Below are positions 9,216-19,117 of a stretch of 64,000 nt of DNA, piece after piece; within the stretch, counting starts at the first letter, position 1, and the number at the start of each line of letters is the position of its first letter. Source of the DNA: Candidatus Thiovulum stygium (GTDB lineage: Bacteria; Campylobacterota; Campylobacteria; Campylobacterales; Thiovulaceae); the NCBI GenBank assembly GCA_021582295.1, contig CP091137.1:1382001-1446000 (forward strand). Direction: 5' to 3'. The notes under the pieces are model-generated. The model saw only the letters and a list, made by a program, of their open reading frames with translations. It had not been told where the DNA came from and made no database searches. The translations under genes were made by a program, and so were the position numbers.

Positions 9216-10552
9216 TTGTTTAAACAGATTTTACCCATTAACACAATTCTATTTTTTAGATTTTTTGGACTATTTATAGTCCTACCACTCATTTCATTAT
9301 ATGCAAGTCAGCTTAAAGGTTCAACACCATTTCTTGTCGGTTTAGCAATTGGTGGTTACGGCTTAATTCAGGCTATTTTTCAAATTCCATTTGGTTATTG
9401 GAGTGATAAATATGGTCGAAAAAACCTCATCATTATTGGTTCAATTATTTTTTTAATTGGTTCAATAGTAGCATATTTGGCAAATGATATATATATTTTA
9501 TTGCTTGGCAGATTTTTACAAGGTGTTGGAGCAATTGGTTCAGTTGTAAGTGCATATGTTAGTGATCAAGTTCGAGAAGAAAAACGAGGTTCAGCTATGG
9601 CTCTCGTTGGTGGAACAATTGCAATAAGTTTCGCACTTTCAATGATTATTGGTTCAACTATTGGAGGCTATTACGGTGTTAATAATCTTTTCTTACTAAC
9701 TTCTATTTTAGCAACAATTGCACTTTTTGTTTCAATAAAGTTACCAAAAGATATAAAAATAGATTTTAAACATTCAGCAATTAATATTAAAACTAATATA
9801 TTATATAATTCAACAATAAAATATCTTCTATTTTCTTCTTTAGTTCAAAAAGGAATAATGTCAGTTATATTTACGATTTCACCTTATATTTTGATTAAAG
9901 CAAATATTTTAAGTCAAAAAGATATTTGGCAATTATATATACCTTCTATGCTTTTAGGTTTAATAGCTATGGCTCCAGCTGTAATTATTGGTGAGAAAAA
10001 AACAGACCAAAAATTATATTTTTAATTTCATCTATACTATTTGGTTTGGCATCAATTTTTTATATAAAAAGTGGTTCAACTGTAAATTCAGAAAATAATA
10101 TCGATGGAATTGGAATTATATTTGCAATGCCGATTTTATTTGTAGCTTTTAATCTGATTGAACCTTTAATTCAATCAATGGTTTCAAAAATTGCAAAAGT
10201 TAACGAACGAGGAATCGCTCTTGGTTATGTAAATTCAATGGCTTACATTGGAACTTTTTTGGGCGGTTCAGGAGCAGGTTTAGCTTTAACATTTAATCGA
10301 ATAGATTTAATTGGTTATACTATTTTGGTTATATCACTAATTTGGATTATTTGGACAATTTTTATAAAAAATCCAATTAAAAAAGGAAATTTATATTTAA
10401 ATTATTCTGTAGAATTAGAGAATAAAATTTTTAGTAAAAATTATAAATTTATCGATGAATGGTATGTTAATAAAAATGAAAATATTTTGGTTTTAAAATT
10501 TAATGCTGAAATATATAATGAACAAGATATCAGAAAAGAAATCGAAAAATAG
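9216..10552 (+). pseudogene. MFS transporter, interrupted by a one-base frameshift
   Basis: Two reading frames make one major facilitator protein of about 445 residues. The first (TTG start at 9216, GGAGGTTCG ahead) covers about eight helices and has the MFS loop signature GYWSDKYGRKNLIIIG. The second resumes at about 10003 and includes GGSGAGLALTFNRIDL. Reading an eighth A into the run of seven at 9996-10002 joins them exactly and gives EKKNRPKIIFLISSILFG across the junction. The defect is therefore probably a sequencing error or a slippage site rather than decay. Substrate is unknown; a multidrug or sugar-efflux role is the family guess. A GATGAGGT octamer is at 9424 in antisense. Confidence 0.85.
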
Positions 10553-10565
10553 ATAGGAACTTATA

Positions 10566-11666
10566 ATGAAACGGATTTTTTTATCACCACCACATATGAG
10601 CGGTCAAGAACTTGAATTAATTCAAAAAGTATTCGAAAGCAATTATATTGCTCCACTTGGCGAATATGTAAATCGTTTTGAAGACTCAATTCACAAATTT
10701 ACAGGAGCAAAACATGTTTTAGCTGTAAATACTGGAACTTCTGCGATTCATTTGGCTTTGCGAGTTTTAAATATCGGTATTGGCGATTATGTTTTAGCCT
10801 CTAGTTTTACTTTTATTGGTTCAATAGCTCCAATTTTATATATGGGTGCAACTCCAATTTTTATTGATTCTGATGAATCTTGGAATTTATCGCCAAAATT
10901 ATTAAGAGATTTTTTATCAAATTGGAAAGAGAAAAAACCTAAAGCTCTTATATTAACTCATTTATATGGTCAAATGGCAGATATCGAAGAAATTTATAAT
11001 ATATGTCGCAAAAACGATATAGCTCTAATTGAAGATAGTGCCGAAGCTTTAGGAGCTGAATTTAATAATCAGGCAAGTGGAACTTTTGGAGATTTCGGAA
11101 TATATTCGTTTAATGGCAATAAAATTTTGACAACTTCAGGTGGTGGAATCTTAATTGGAAAAAATGAGGAATTGATGGCAAAAGCCAGATTTTTATCAAC
11201 TCAAGCCAAAGAAGATACGATACATTATGAACATATAGAATTTGGCTATAACTATCGAATGAGTAATGTTTTGGCTTCAATTGGTGTTGCTCAAATGGAA
11301 GTTTTAAATCAGCGAATTGAAAAAAGAAGACAAATTTTCAATATTTATAAAAATTTACTTGAAGATTCTGTTGAATTTATGCCCGAAATTTATAATTCTC
11401 GTGGAAATCGTTGGCTAACTACTATTTTGTTTAAAAATAGGGATCTAAATCTTGAATCTATTATTCATAAATTTAAAAGAAATGGAATTGAAGTTAGACA
11501 TTTATGGAAACCGATGCATTTACAACCACTTTTTAAAGATTCTATTAATTATACAAATGGAGTTTCAGAAGATATGTTTAAACGAGGTTTATGTTTGCCG
11601 AGCGGAACAGCTATGGAGATTGAAGATATTGAACGAGTTGTAAAAATAATAAAAGAGTTTATATAA
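10566..11666 (+). CDS. pglE: UDP-4-keto sugar aminotransferase, PglE-like
   Basis: A 366-residue PLP-dependent aminotransferase of the DegT/DnrJ/EryC1 family. It opens with FLSPPHMSGQELELIQKVFE and SNYIAPLGEYVNRFE, which closely resemble Campylobacter jejuni PglE as I remember it. PLP is expected to bind at the Lys in SFNGNKILTTSGGG (about residue 184), and IEDSAEALGAEF carries the cofactor Asp. In the pathway it aminates the 4-keto sugar made by PglF to give the bacillosamine precursor for N-linked or O-linked glycans. It sits 14 bases after the MFS gene and 4 bases before pglF, so it is part of an operon. No PglD acetyltransferase or oligosaccharyltransferase is in the window. Confidence 0.9.
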   Translation: MKRIFLSPPHMSGQELELIQKVFESNYIAPLGEYVNRFEDSIHKFTGAKHVLAVNTGTSAIHLALRVLNIGIGDYVLASSFTFIGSIAPILYMGATPIFIDSDESWNLSPKLLRDFLSNWKEKKPKALILTHLYGQMADIEEIYNICRKNDIALIEDSAEALGAEFNNQASGTFGDFGIYSFNGNKILTTSGGGILIGKNEELMAKARFLSTQAKEDTIHYEHIEFGYNYRMSNVLASIGVAQMEVLNQRIEKRRQIFNIYKNLLEDSVEFMPEIYNSRGNRWLTTILFKNRDLNLESIIHKFKRNGIEVRHLWKPMHLQPLFKDSINYTNGVSEDMFKRGLCLPSGTAMEIEDIERVVKIIKEFI

Positions 11667-11670
11667 ATTT

Positions 11671-13445
11671 ATGTTAAATCGATTGCTTTTTTTTATTGTA
11701 GCTGATATTTTTATTTCAGCTTTTTCGCTTGTTTCAGCTTTTTTTTAAGATTTAATTTTAGTGCAATACCAGAACCTTATATAAATGCCATTCCAAATAT
11801 TTTTATATGGCTAGTTTTAATAAAAATATTATTTATTGGAATTTTTAGACTTTATTATATAATTTGGCGATTAGTTTCACTTTCTGATGTTATGAGATTA
11901 ATCGAAGCTCATACTTTGACTTACGGATTAATTCTTATTTTGGCACTTTACGATTTTTGGGCTTTTGAACAGTTGCCAAACAGTATAATCATCATAGATT
12001 TTATTTTGTCGCTTGGTTTAACAGCAATTTTTAGAATGGCAAGAAGATTATATATCGAGAGTCGTATAACTTCTGTAGCTAATCCAACTATATTTATAGG
12101 TGTTGATTCACGAATTGATTATTTAATAAAAAAATGTCGAAGTGGCGAATTAAATTATACTCCAGTAGCTATAATTGACCTAGATCCTAAAAGCAAACGA
12201 GCAAATGGCTATATTTCTAATTTACGAGTTTATAAATATAGTCAAATTGATGAGGTCGTAAAAAATTACGGAATTTTATCTGCAATTATTACACTTGAAA
12301 ATCATGAACATAATAGTGAAATTAGAGAAATTTTCGATAAACTAAAAAGTATTAATATAAGAAATATAAAAGTTTCATCAAATTTTTCGCAAATTCCGAC
12401 AAATATCTCAATAGAAGATTTGTTAGCTAGACATCCAAAAGATTTAGATCGAATGGCTATTAGCCAATTTATAAAAAATAAACGAATTATGATCACGGGA
12501 GCTGGTGGAAGTATCGGTAGCGAATTAGCTTTACAAGTTAGAGATTTTGGAGCAAAAGAGCTTATTCTTGTTGAACATAGCGAATTTAACTTATATCAGA
12601 TTAATGAAAAATTGGGAGGTTCTATAAATAGAAATCACCTCATCGATATAAAAGATCGTGATAGACTTGAAGAAATTTTTAAAAAATATGGTCATATAGA
12701 TATTATTTTACATTCTGCTGCCTATAAACATGTTCCTCTTTGTGAAGAAAATATAACTAGTGCAATCGAAAATAATATATCTGGTTCTATAAATGTCATA
12801 GATTTATCTATTAAGTTTGGTGTTGATAAAGTTGTTATTATTTCTACTGATAAAGCTGTTCGTCCAACTAATGTTATGGGAACAACTAAAAGAATAGTTG
12901 AATTATATGCACAAAATATAGACTCTGGTAAAACTCAAATTGGTGCTGTTCGATTTGGCAATGTTATGGGAAGTAGTGGCAGTGTAATTCCAAAATTTAA
13001 ACAATTAATCGAAGAAAATAAATCTATTACTGTTACTCATCCAGATATTACAAGATATTTTATGCTTATTTCTGAAGCTTGTCAGTTAGTTTTACAAACT
13101 GGAACTCTCTCAAAAGGTGGCGAAATTTTTATTCTTGATATGGGTGAACCTGTAAAAATTGTTGATTTAGCAAATCGAATGAAACAGATTTACGGTAAAG
13201 ACAATTTACCTATTAATTTTGTTGGATTACGACCGGGTGAGAAAAAATATGAGGAACTTTTAATAAACGATAGTGAGTTAAAAACCAAATATGAATCTAT
13301 TTTTGTTGCTAAACCATCTCATTATGATATAACTCAATTAAAAAGCGATATCGAAAGATTATTAGTTGCAACTGATGAGAAAAAATTAATAATTTTGTCT
13401 GAAATCGTTCCAGAATTTAAACATAATCGAGATTTAAAATCTTAA
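11671..13445 (+). pseudogene. pglF: UDP-GlcNAc 4,6-dehydratase, PglF-like, frameshifted near its N-terminus
   Basis: The main frame from about 11746 to 13445 encodes membrane segments, a first nucleotide-binding domain and the SDR catalytic domain. The latter has ITGAGGSIGSELALQ (NAD motif), STDKAVRPTNVMG TTKR and RFGNVMGSSGSVIPKF. The true N-terminus starts at ATG 11671 and reads MLNRLLFFIVADIF, stopping after 25 codons. Adding one T to the run of eight at 11739-11746 restores the frame. The restored protein is about 591 residues, matching PglF. It dehydrates UDP-GlcNAc to the 4-keto-6-deoxy sugar used by the adjacent pglE product. The break looks like homopolymer error. GATGAGGT copies lie at 12249 and 12637. 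Confidence 0.88.
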
Positions 13446-13456
13446 ACTTCTCATTA

Positions 13457-13477
13457 TTCCCGTGTTTAACACGGGAA
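13457..13477. terminator. Bidirectional hairpin terminator
   Basis: TTCCCGTG pairs with CACGGGAA around a five-base loop, between the convergent pglF and PAS genes. It sits 12 bases past the pglF stop and probably serves both strands. Confidence 0.65.
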
Positions 13478-13490
13478 ATATATCTAAAAT

Positions 13491-14092
13491 TTATATATCA
13501 TATTGTAGATAATACATTAATTCTTCAAAATTCATTTGATATTTTTCAAGTATTGAATTTAAAACTTTTCTACTTTCATAAACACCACCAATTGTTTCTG
13601 CTTGTTTTAAAGCTTGATATAACGGCTTGATGATTTCAAGAGCTTTTAAATTTGGTTGTCGTCTTACAGAATAAAAACCTATAATATCATTATTGTTATT
13701 ATAAGACGATGTAACATTGGCAAAAACCCAATAAAAAGAGCCATCTTTTGATAAATTTTTAATAAATACATTAATTTCTTTTTTATTTTGAATAACACTC
13801 CATAATGTTTGAAATATAATTTTAGGCATATCTGGATGTCGTATTATATTGTGAGGTTGTCCAAGTATTTCATCGTCAGAATATCCAGATAATTTTATAA
13901 AAAGTAAATTGCCATAGGTTATATGTCCTGTTAAATTAGTTTTTGAAACTAAAATTTCATCTTTGTCAAAATAAAGCTGTTTATCATTAGGTTTAGGTTT
14001 AAAAATTTTTACTGAATGTTTATTTTGAGATTTATTTTCTTCGTTTTCTTTTGATTCTTATTCTCTTGTTTTAATATACCAAAAAAATTCAT
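13491..14092 (-). pseudogene. Third Aer/CetB-like PAS protein, frameshifted
   Basis: This is a paralog of the two PAS genes at the start of the window. The start at 14092 reads MNFFGILKQENKNQ and then goes out of frame. The correct frame resumes around 14050-14066 and gives YGNLLFIKLSGYSDDEILGQ, then IIRHPDMPKIIFQTLW and [14 protein letters not shown]. One base must be inserted in the Lys/Asn/Glu-rich linker; the exact run is not obvious. The repaired protein is about 200 residues. It stands alone, without a chemoreceptor beside it, so it may plug into the receptor near 1.3-2.9 kb or another one. Confidence 0.75.
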
Positions 14093-14181
14093 GATATTAA
14101 CCTTTTAGTTTATATATTTAGCAAAAAACTATATAAACAGTATAACAATTTATTAGGTAATATTATTCTTAATAATAGTAA

Positions 14182-14823
14182 TTAATTTGAATAACTTATT
14201 TTATTTATAACTTCGCTACAAATTGCAAGTCCAAATGAAGCTGTAACAGCCATAAAACTTCCACCAACTTCACCAATTCTTGGAGTAGGTAAAAAAACTG
14301 CTTTAAAATCACCATTAAAACCGCTTTTTTTTAAATTAGTTCTTACTGCTCGAGCTAATGGATCAGCTTCTGTTTTCCAAATTGAATCAATTTTTAAGCC
14401 AATTGGCGAAATTTTTCCACCTGAACCCATTGAACTGATTAATTTATTTTTAAACTTAAAAGCTAGAGCTATTTTTACATCGACCTCATCAATTGCATCA
14501 ATAACTATATCTGGATTATCAAAATTAAAATTTGCTACCCATTCAGAAGTTGCTCGTTGTTCGATTCCACTAATTTCTGGATAAATTTTTAAAAGAGTTG
14601 AAATTTTAGATTTACCAATATTATTATCACTCCAAAGCTGACGATTTAAATTTGTTTCATCATATATATCAAAATCTACAATCGTGATATTTCTAAAACC
14701 TGATCGATAGAGACAATCAAGTGCAAAGCTACCAACTCCACCAACTCCGAAAATCAAAATTTTAATATCTCGAAATTTATCAAATTTATCGCCAAAAACT
14801 TTTTTGACTCTATCAAATCTCAT
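14182..14823 (-). CDS. tcdA: TcdA-like E1-type adenylating enzyme (tRNA t6A cyclization)
   Basis: A 213-residue ThiF/MoeB-fold protein. The nucleotide-binding motif is FGVGGVGSFALDCLYRSG (residues 25-42), followed by IVDFDIYDETNLNRQLW. The latter has the D-x-x-N-x-N-R-Q pattern that positions ATP in this superfamily. The absence of a C-terminal sulfurtransferase domain and the length favour TcdA, which cyclizes t6A in tRNA, over MoeB or ThiF. It is 30 bases downstream of the fumarase genes on the same strand. Octamer GATGAGGT in sense at 14483. Confidence 0.8.
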   Translation of the reverse strand: MRFDRVKKVFGDKFDKFRDIKILIFGVGGVGSFALDCLYRSGFRNITIVDFDIYDETNLNRQLWSDNNIGKSKISTLLKIYPEISGIEQRATSEWVANFNFDNPDIVIDAIDEVDVKIALAFKFKNKLISSMGSGGKISPIGLKIDSIWKTEADPLARAVRTNLKKSGFNGDFKAVFLPTPRIGEVGGSFMAVTASFGLAICSEVINKISYSN

Positions 14824-14853
14824 TATATTTTTCTCAATTATATTTTTTTATTT

Positions 14854-15411
14854 TTATTTAATTTCATATTCGGCTCGACCTTTTTGATACAAGTCATCAC
14901 CGAGAACATCATTTATTACAGTAACTGGAAAATCTTCAACTTCGATTTTACGAATTGCTTCAGGTCCAAGTTCAGGATAAGCGATAATTTCAGAACTTTT
15001 AATTCGTTTGCCAAGTAAAGCACCAGCTCCACCAGTTGCACCGAAATAAACAGCTCCATATTTTACACAAGAATCTATAACTTCTTGAGATCTTTCGCCT
15101 TTACCAATCATTCCACGAAGACCATTTGCAATTAAAGTTGGAGAATAACTATCCATTCGATAACTTGTTGTTGGTCCAGCACTTCCGATTGGTTCGCTCG
15201 GTTTTGGTGGAGTTGGTCCAACGAAATATATAACAGCACCATTTAAATCGAAGGGCAAATTTTTTCCAGCTGACATTAAATCAACTAATTTTTTATGTGC
15301 AGCATCTCGAGCTGTATAAATAATTCCGTTTAAAAAAACGATATCACCAGCTCTTAATTTTGAAACATCTTCATTTTGAAGAGGTGTTTTTAAATAATAT
15401 GTAGTTCCCAT
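14854..15411 (-). CDS. fumB: Fumarate hydratase class I, beta (C-terminal) subunit
   Basis: A 185-residue protein matching the C-terminal domain of iron-sulfur fumarases. Recognisable stretches are GDIVFLNGIIYTARDAAHKK, GPTPPKPSEPIGSAGPTTSY (the substrate-binding loop) and GKGERSQEV. With the alpha subunit just upstream it forms the two-part, oxygen-sensitive [4Fe-4S] fumarase common in anaerobes and Campylobacterota. The enzyme interconverts fumarate and malate. 18 bases separate it from the alpha gene. The beta-subunit symbol is given by convention only. Confidence 0.9.
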   Translation of the reverse strand: MGTTYYLKTPLQNEDVSKLRAGDIVFLNGIIYTARDAAHKKLVDLMSAGKNLPFDLNGAVIYFVGPTPPKPSEPIGSAGPTTSYRMDSYSPTLIANGLRGMIGKGERSQEVIDSCVKYGAVYFGATGGAGALLGKRIKSSEIIAYPELGPEAIRKIEVEDFPVTVINDVLGDDLYQKGRAEYEIK

Positions 15412-15429
15412 AATTAAAAGCCTTTATAT

Positions 15430-16281
15430 TTAAAAAGTTATATGTCCGTGTCGAGAACTATGACACTGAACATTTACACTAACGGGAAGCGAAGCAATAT
15501 GACATGGATTACTTTCGATATGAACAGCGAGAACAGTTTTTGTTCCACCCATTCCCATTGAACCGATACCTAATTTATTTAAATCTTCGAGAATTATATT
15601 TTCAAGTTCAGCCATTTCAGGATCAGGATTAATCGAACCAATATCTCTAAAAAGTGCATGTTTGCTACTAATTGCACATTTTTCAAAAGTTCCACCGATT
15701 CCGATTCCAACAGTTAGAGGCGGACATGGATTACTTCCAGCTTTTGAAATAGTTTCACGAACAAATTTTATGATACCATTTGTGCCAGATGCTGGAGGAA
15801 GAACGATAGCTTTACTAACATTTTCAGAACCGCCACCTTTTGCAGCATATTCTATATCTATTTTGTTGCCTTCAACTATATCAAAATGTATAATCGCAGG
15901 TAAATTGTAACCGACACTATTTTGTAAATTAGCTCTCGTAAAAGGATGACAAGTTGAAGCTCGTAAATAACTTTCTTTATAGGCTTCAGCTGTAGCAATA
16001 TTAATAGCATTTTTTATATTACCACCTTTTATTTTGACCTCATCACCAATTTTTATAAAAAATACAGCTAAACCTGTATCTTGACAAAGTGGTCGAAACT
16101 CTTTTGAAGCGATTTGAGAATTTTCGAGAATTTGTCTTAAAACTTCGCGACTAACAGGAGATTTTTCTTCATTCATTGCTCGTTCAAGAGCATCGATAGA
16201 ATCTTTTGGTAAATTAGCACTTGTATAATTGATGAGGTTTTTTACTCCACTAACTATTTCATTAAAATCTACTTCTCTCAT
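15430..16281 (-). CDS. fumA: Fumarate hydratase class I, alpha (N-terminal) subunit
   Basis: A 283-residue [4Fe-4S]-binding subunit. Candidate cluster cysteines are in PLCQDTGLAVFF (about residue 65), and in GSNPCPPLTVGIGIGGTFEKC. The stretch GGGSENVSKAIVLPPASG is typical of the family. It acts in the (probably reductive) TCA cycle together with mdh, whose stop is two bases upstream, and the oor genes divergent from them. Octamers at 16037 (sense) and 16231 (antisense). Confidence 0.92.
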   Translation of the reverse strand: MREVDFNEIVSGVKNLINYTSANLPKDSIDALERAMNEEKSPVSREVLRQILENSQIASKEFRPLCQDTGLAVFFIKIGDEVKIKGGNIKNAINIATAEAYKESYLRASTCHPFTRANLQNSVGYNLPAIIHFDIVEGNKIDIEYAAKGGGSENVSKAIVLPPASGTNGIIKFVRETISKAGSNPCPPLTVGIGIGGTFEKCAISSKHALFRDIGSINPDPEMAELENIILEDLNKLGIGSMGMGGTKTVLAVHIESNPCHIASLPVSVNVQCHSSRHGHITF

Positions 16282-16283
16282 AA

Positions 16284-17249
16284 CTATTTTTTTTCCTCAA
16301 AAAATTTTTTCTCATGTAAAATATTTACTAATCTTTGAACAGAAGCAACTGAACGAGCAAAATCTTGTTTTTCACTATAATTTAAAGAGATATCAAGAAT
16401 TTGTTCGCAACCATTAGCACCAAGCATTAAAGGAACACCAGAAACTATATCTCTATAACCATATTCACCTTCAAGCATAATGCCACATGAATGAATCTGT
16501 TTAGTATCTTTTAAAATAGCATCAACCATAATTGAAGTAGCTTTTGCGGGAGCATAATATGCAGAACCATTTTGAAGTAATTTAACAATTTCAGCTCCAC
16601 CATTTCGAGTTCGAGTAACAATTTTTTCGATTTTATCACTTGTCATTAAATCTGTTAAAGGGACACCTGCAACAGTAGAATATCTTGAAAGAGGAACCAT
16701 ATCATCACCATGACCTCCCATAACAGATGCTCTAATTTGTCCTGCACCATAACCTAAAGTTTCATGAATAAAATGAGCCATTCTTGCACTATCAAGAACT
16801 CCAGCCATTCCAAGAACTCTATTTCGCGGAAAACATGTTGTTTTTTGAGCAACATAAACCATTGCATCAAGAGGATTTGAGACAACGATAATAACAGCTT
16901 CTGGAGAATATTCTTTAACACCAAGAGAGACTTCTCGCATAATTTCAGCATTAATCATTAATAAATCATCTCGACTCATTCCGGGAAGTCTTGGACTTCC
17001 AGCTGTAATTACAACAACATCACAATCTTTGACATCTGCCATAGTTTCAGCAACTTTTACAACAGTATGACTTTGAATACTTTGAGCTGCTTGAGACATA
17101 TCAAGAGCTTTTCCTCGAGCAATATCAATTTTATTATCTCTTAAAATAACTTCATGACAAATGCCTTGAACTGCTAAACTATATGCAACTGTTGAACCAA
17201 CATTTCCTGCTCCAATAATTCCGACTCTTTTGCCTCTTCGTTTGCTCAT
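16284..17249 (-). CDS. mdh: Malate dehydrogenase
   Basis: A 321-residue LDH/MDH-family enzyme. The NAD motif is GIIGAGNVGSTVAYSLAVQG near the N-terminus, followed by the NAD-preferring DNKIDIARGKALDMSQA. The substrate loop includes SRLPGMSRDDLL-type residues (SPRLPGMSRDDLLMINAE) with the paired Arg residues, and the catalytic His is in VMGGHGDDMVPLSRYS. It interconverts oxaloacetate and malate and heads the mdh-fumA-fumB operon. The Arg in the mobile loop supports malate rather than lactate specificity. Confidence 0.93.
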   Translation of the reverse strand: MSKRRGKRVGIIGAGNVGSTVAYSLAVQGICHEVILRDNKIDIARGKALDMSQAAQSIQSHTVVKVAETMADVKDCDVVVITAGSPRLPGMSRDDLLMINAEIMREVSLGVKEYSPEAVIIVVSNPLDAMVYVAQKTTCFPRNRVLGMAGVLDSARMAHFIHETLGYGAGQIRASVMGGHGDDMVPLSRYSTVAGVPLTDLMTSDKIEKIVTRTRNGGAEIVKLLQNGSAYYAPAKATSIMVDAILKDTKQIHSCGIMLEGEYGYRDIVSGVPLMLGANGCEQILDISLNYSEKQDFARSVASVQRLVNILHEKKFFEEKK

Positions 17250-17653
17250 AAAAATAGCTCTCTTTCTAAATTATTTAAATAGGATTATTATAATAAAAAT
17301 ATAAAACTTTACAAAAAATAAATATGTAAAAATAAATATGTAAAATTAAATATGGCAGAATTTTAACATAGCAATTTTTATCTAGTCTAATAAAATTAAA
17401 AAATTAAAATAGAGATAGCTAAATTTTCACATATTATAAAAATATATTTAAAGAATATTTTATTTTATATTTTATTTTATATTTTTATTATCTAATTACT
17501 TATATGTTACCAAAAGAGACACTTTAAAATTAGCTTTTTATTTTATATATAAATTTTTATTTATAGTTCGCTATTCTTACCAAATAGAAAAGCAAAAAAT
17601 TTGATCTAATATTTTTGTTTTTAATATTAAAGAGAATCTTCAAGGGGGAATAA
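17250..17653. other. Divergent intergenic region between mdh and oorD
   Basis: About 400 bases of very A+T-rich DNA lie between the two divergently read central-carbon operons. I see a minus-strand TATAAT at 17287-17292 for mdh and a strong GGGGGA ribosome site for oorD at 17644-17649. No open reading frame of note, no hairpin and no GATGAGGT copy is visible. It is the natural place for a shared regulator of the TCA genes. Confidence 0.5.
17287..17292 (-). promoter_or_regulatory. -10 element for the mdh-fum operon
   Basis: The minus strand reads TATAAT here, about 38 bases before the mdh start, with AAAGAGAG as ribosome site between. Motif evidence only. Confidence 0.4.
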
Positions 17654-17968
17654 ATGGCATTAAAAAAAGCACCAGAAAATACTCCTGTATGGGTTGATAC
17701 AAAAAAATGCAAAGCCTGTGATGTTTGTGTTTCTGTATGTCCCGCAGGTGTTTTAAGTATGCATTATGATAAAACATCTACACTTGGAGCAATGGTTCAT
17801 GTCGATTATCCTGATTCATGTATAGGATGTAGTGATTGTGAATTACATTGTCCAGATTTTGCTATCTATGTAGCTGATAAAAGTGAATTTAAATTTGCAA
17901 AATTATCAGATGAGGCAAAAAATAGACAAGCTCAAATAAAAGCTAATCACTATATGAAATTAAATTAA
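17654..17968 (+). CDS. oorD: 2-oxoglutarate:acceptor oxidoreductase delta subunit (ferredoxin-like)
   Basis: A 104-residue protein with two ferredoxin-type cluster motifs: CKACDVCVSVCPAG (residues 19-32) and CIGCSDCELHCPD. These bind two [4Fe-4S] clusters that carry electrons for the OorDABC complex. It is first in the oorDABC operon, 17 bases before oorA. The strong GGGGGA ribosome site marks the start. Confidence 0.93.
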   Translation: MALKKAPENTPVWVDTKKCKACDVCVSVCPAGVLSMHYDKTSTLGAMVHVDYPDSCIGCSDCELHCPDFAIYVADKSEFKFAKLSDEAKNRQAQIKANHYMKLN

Positions 17969-17985
17969 GGGGAATATAGAAGAAT

Positions 17986-19116
17986 ATGGCTAGAGAAGTT
18001 ATTTCAAGTGGCAATAGTCTCGCCGCACAAGCTGCTATCGATGTTGGCTGTAAATTTTTTGGTGGTTATCCAATAACTCCAAGTAGTGAAGTTGCTCATG
18101 ATATGAGTGAAATGCTTCCTGAAGTTGGTGGAAAATTTATTCAAATGGAAGATGAAATCGCTGGTATTTCTGTTGCATTAGGTGCTTCAATGAGTGGTGT
18201 TAAATCTATGACTGCAACTTCAGGACCAGGTATTTCATTAAAAGCTGAACAAATTGGTCTTGCTCAAATGTCAGAAGTTCCACTTGTTATTGTTAATGTT
18301 ATGCGAGGTGGTCCTTCAACAGGTCTTCCAACAAGAGTTCAACAAGGGGATATTTTACAAGCTAAAAATCCAACTCACGGTGATGTAAGAACTATTGCTG
18401 TTTGTCCTGGAAGTTTAGAAGAGAGTTATACTGAAACAGTTCGAGCTTTTAATCTTGCTGAAAGATTTATGCAACCCGTTTTTGTTTTATTAGATGAAAC
18501 TCTTGGACATATGCATGGTAAAGCTGTATTACCAGATATTGAAGAAATTGAAAAAAATATAATAAATCGTAGAATTTTTGAAGGTGATCCAAAAGATTAT
18601 CGACCTTATGATGTTCCACAAGATCAACCTGCAATTTTAAATCCTATGTTTAAAGGCTATAAATATCATATTACTGGACTTCATCATAATCCAATCGGTT
18701 TCCCAACTGAAGATGCAGTGGCTTGTCAATTATTAATCGAAAGATTATTAAATAAAGTTGATGCACATCAAAATGAAATTGATAATTATGAAGAATATAA
18801 ATTAGATGATGCCGATGAGGTAATTATTGCTTATGGTTCATTATCGAGATCTGCTCGTGATGCTGTTAATAGACTTAGAAAAGAGGGTCGAAAAATTGGT
18901 ATGTTTAGACCAATTACACTTTGGCCAAGTCCAGCAAAAAAATTAAAAGAAATTGGCAATAAATATAAAAATATTTTAGTTACAGAATTAAATATGGGTC
19001 AATATTCTCAAGAAATTGAACGAGTTATGAAACGAAATTTTGCGACTTTATTTAAAGCAAATGGAAGACCAATTTCTCCAGCAGAAATTATCGAAAAAGT
19101 TAAAGGAGTATTCTAA
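17986..19116 (+). CDS. oorA: 2-oxoglutarate:acceptor oxidoreductase alpha subunit
   Basis: A 376-residue subunit of the CoA-dependent enzyme that converts 2-oxoglutarate to succinyl-CoA, or the reverse when the TCA cycle runs reductively. It shows the pyrimidine-binding domain stretch FGGYPITPSSEVAHDM and MTATSGPGISLKAEQIGLA, with the GGPSTGLPTRVQQGD loop that distinguishes keto-acid oxidoreductases. Length fits OorA. Followed directly by oorB with one base between. Confidence 0.93.
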   Translation: MAREVISSGNSLAAQAAIDVGCKFFGGYPITPSSEVAHDMSEMLPEVGGKFIQMEDEIAGISVALGASMSGVKSMTATSGPGISLKAEQIGLAQMSEVPLVIVNVMRGGPSTGLPTRVQQGDILQAKNPTHGDVRTIAVCPGSLEESYTETVRAFNLAERFMQPVFVLLDETLGHMHGKAVLPDIEEIEKNIINRRIFEGDPKDYRPYDVPQDQPAILNPMFKGYKYHITGLHHNPIGFPTEDAVACQLLIERLLNKVDAHQNEIDNYEEYKLDDADEVIIAYGSLSRSARDAVNRLRKEGRKIGMFRPITLWPSPAKKLKEIGNKYKNILVTELNMGQYSQEIERVMKRNFATLFKANGRPISPAEIIEKVKGVF

Positions 19117-19117
19117 A

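Noticed and set aside
19040-19117. An extended oorB start inside oorA
   Set aside because: A strong ribosome site and the family N-terminus support 19118.
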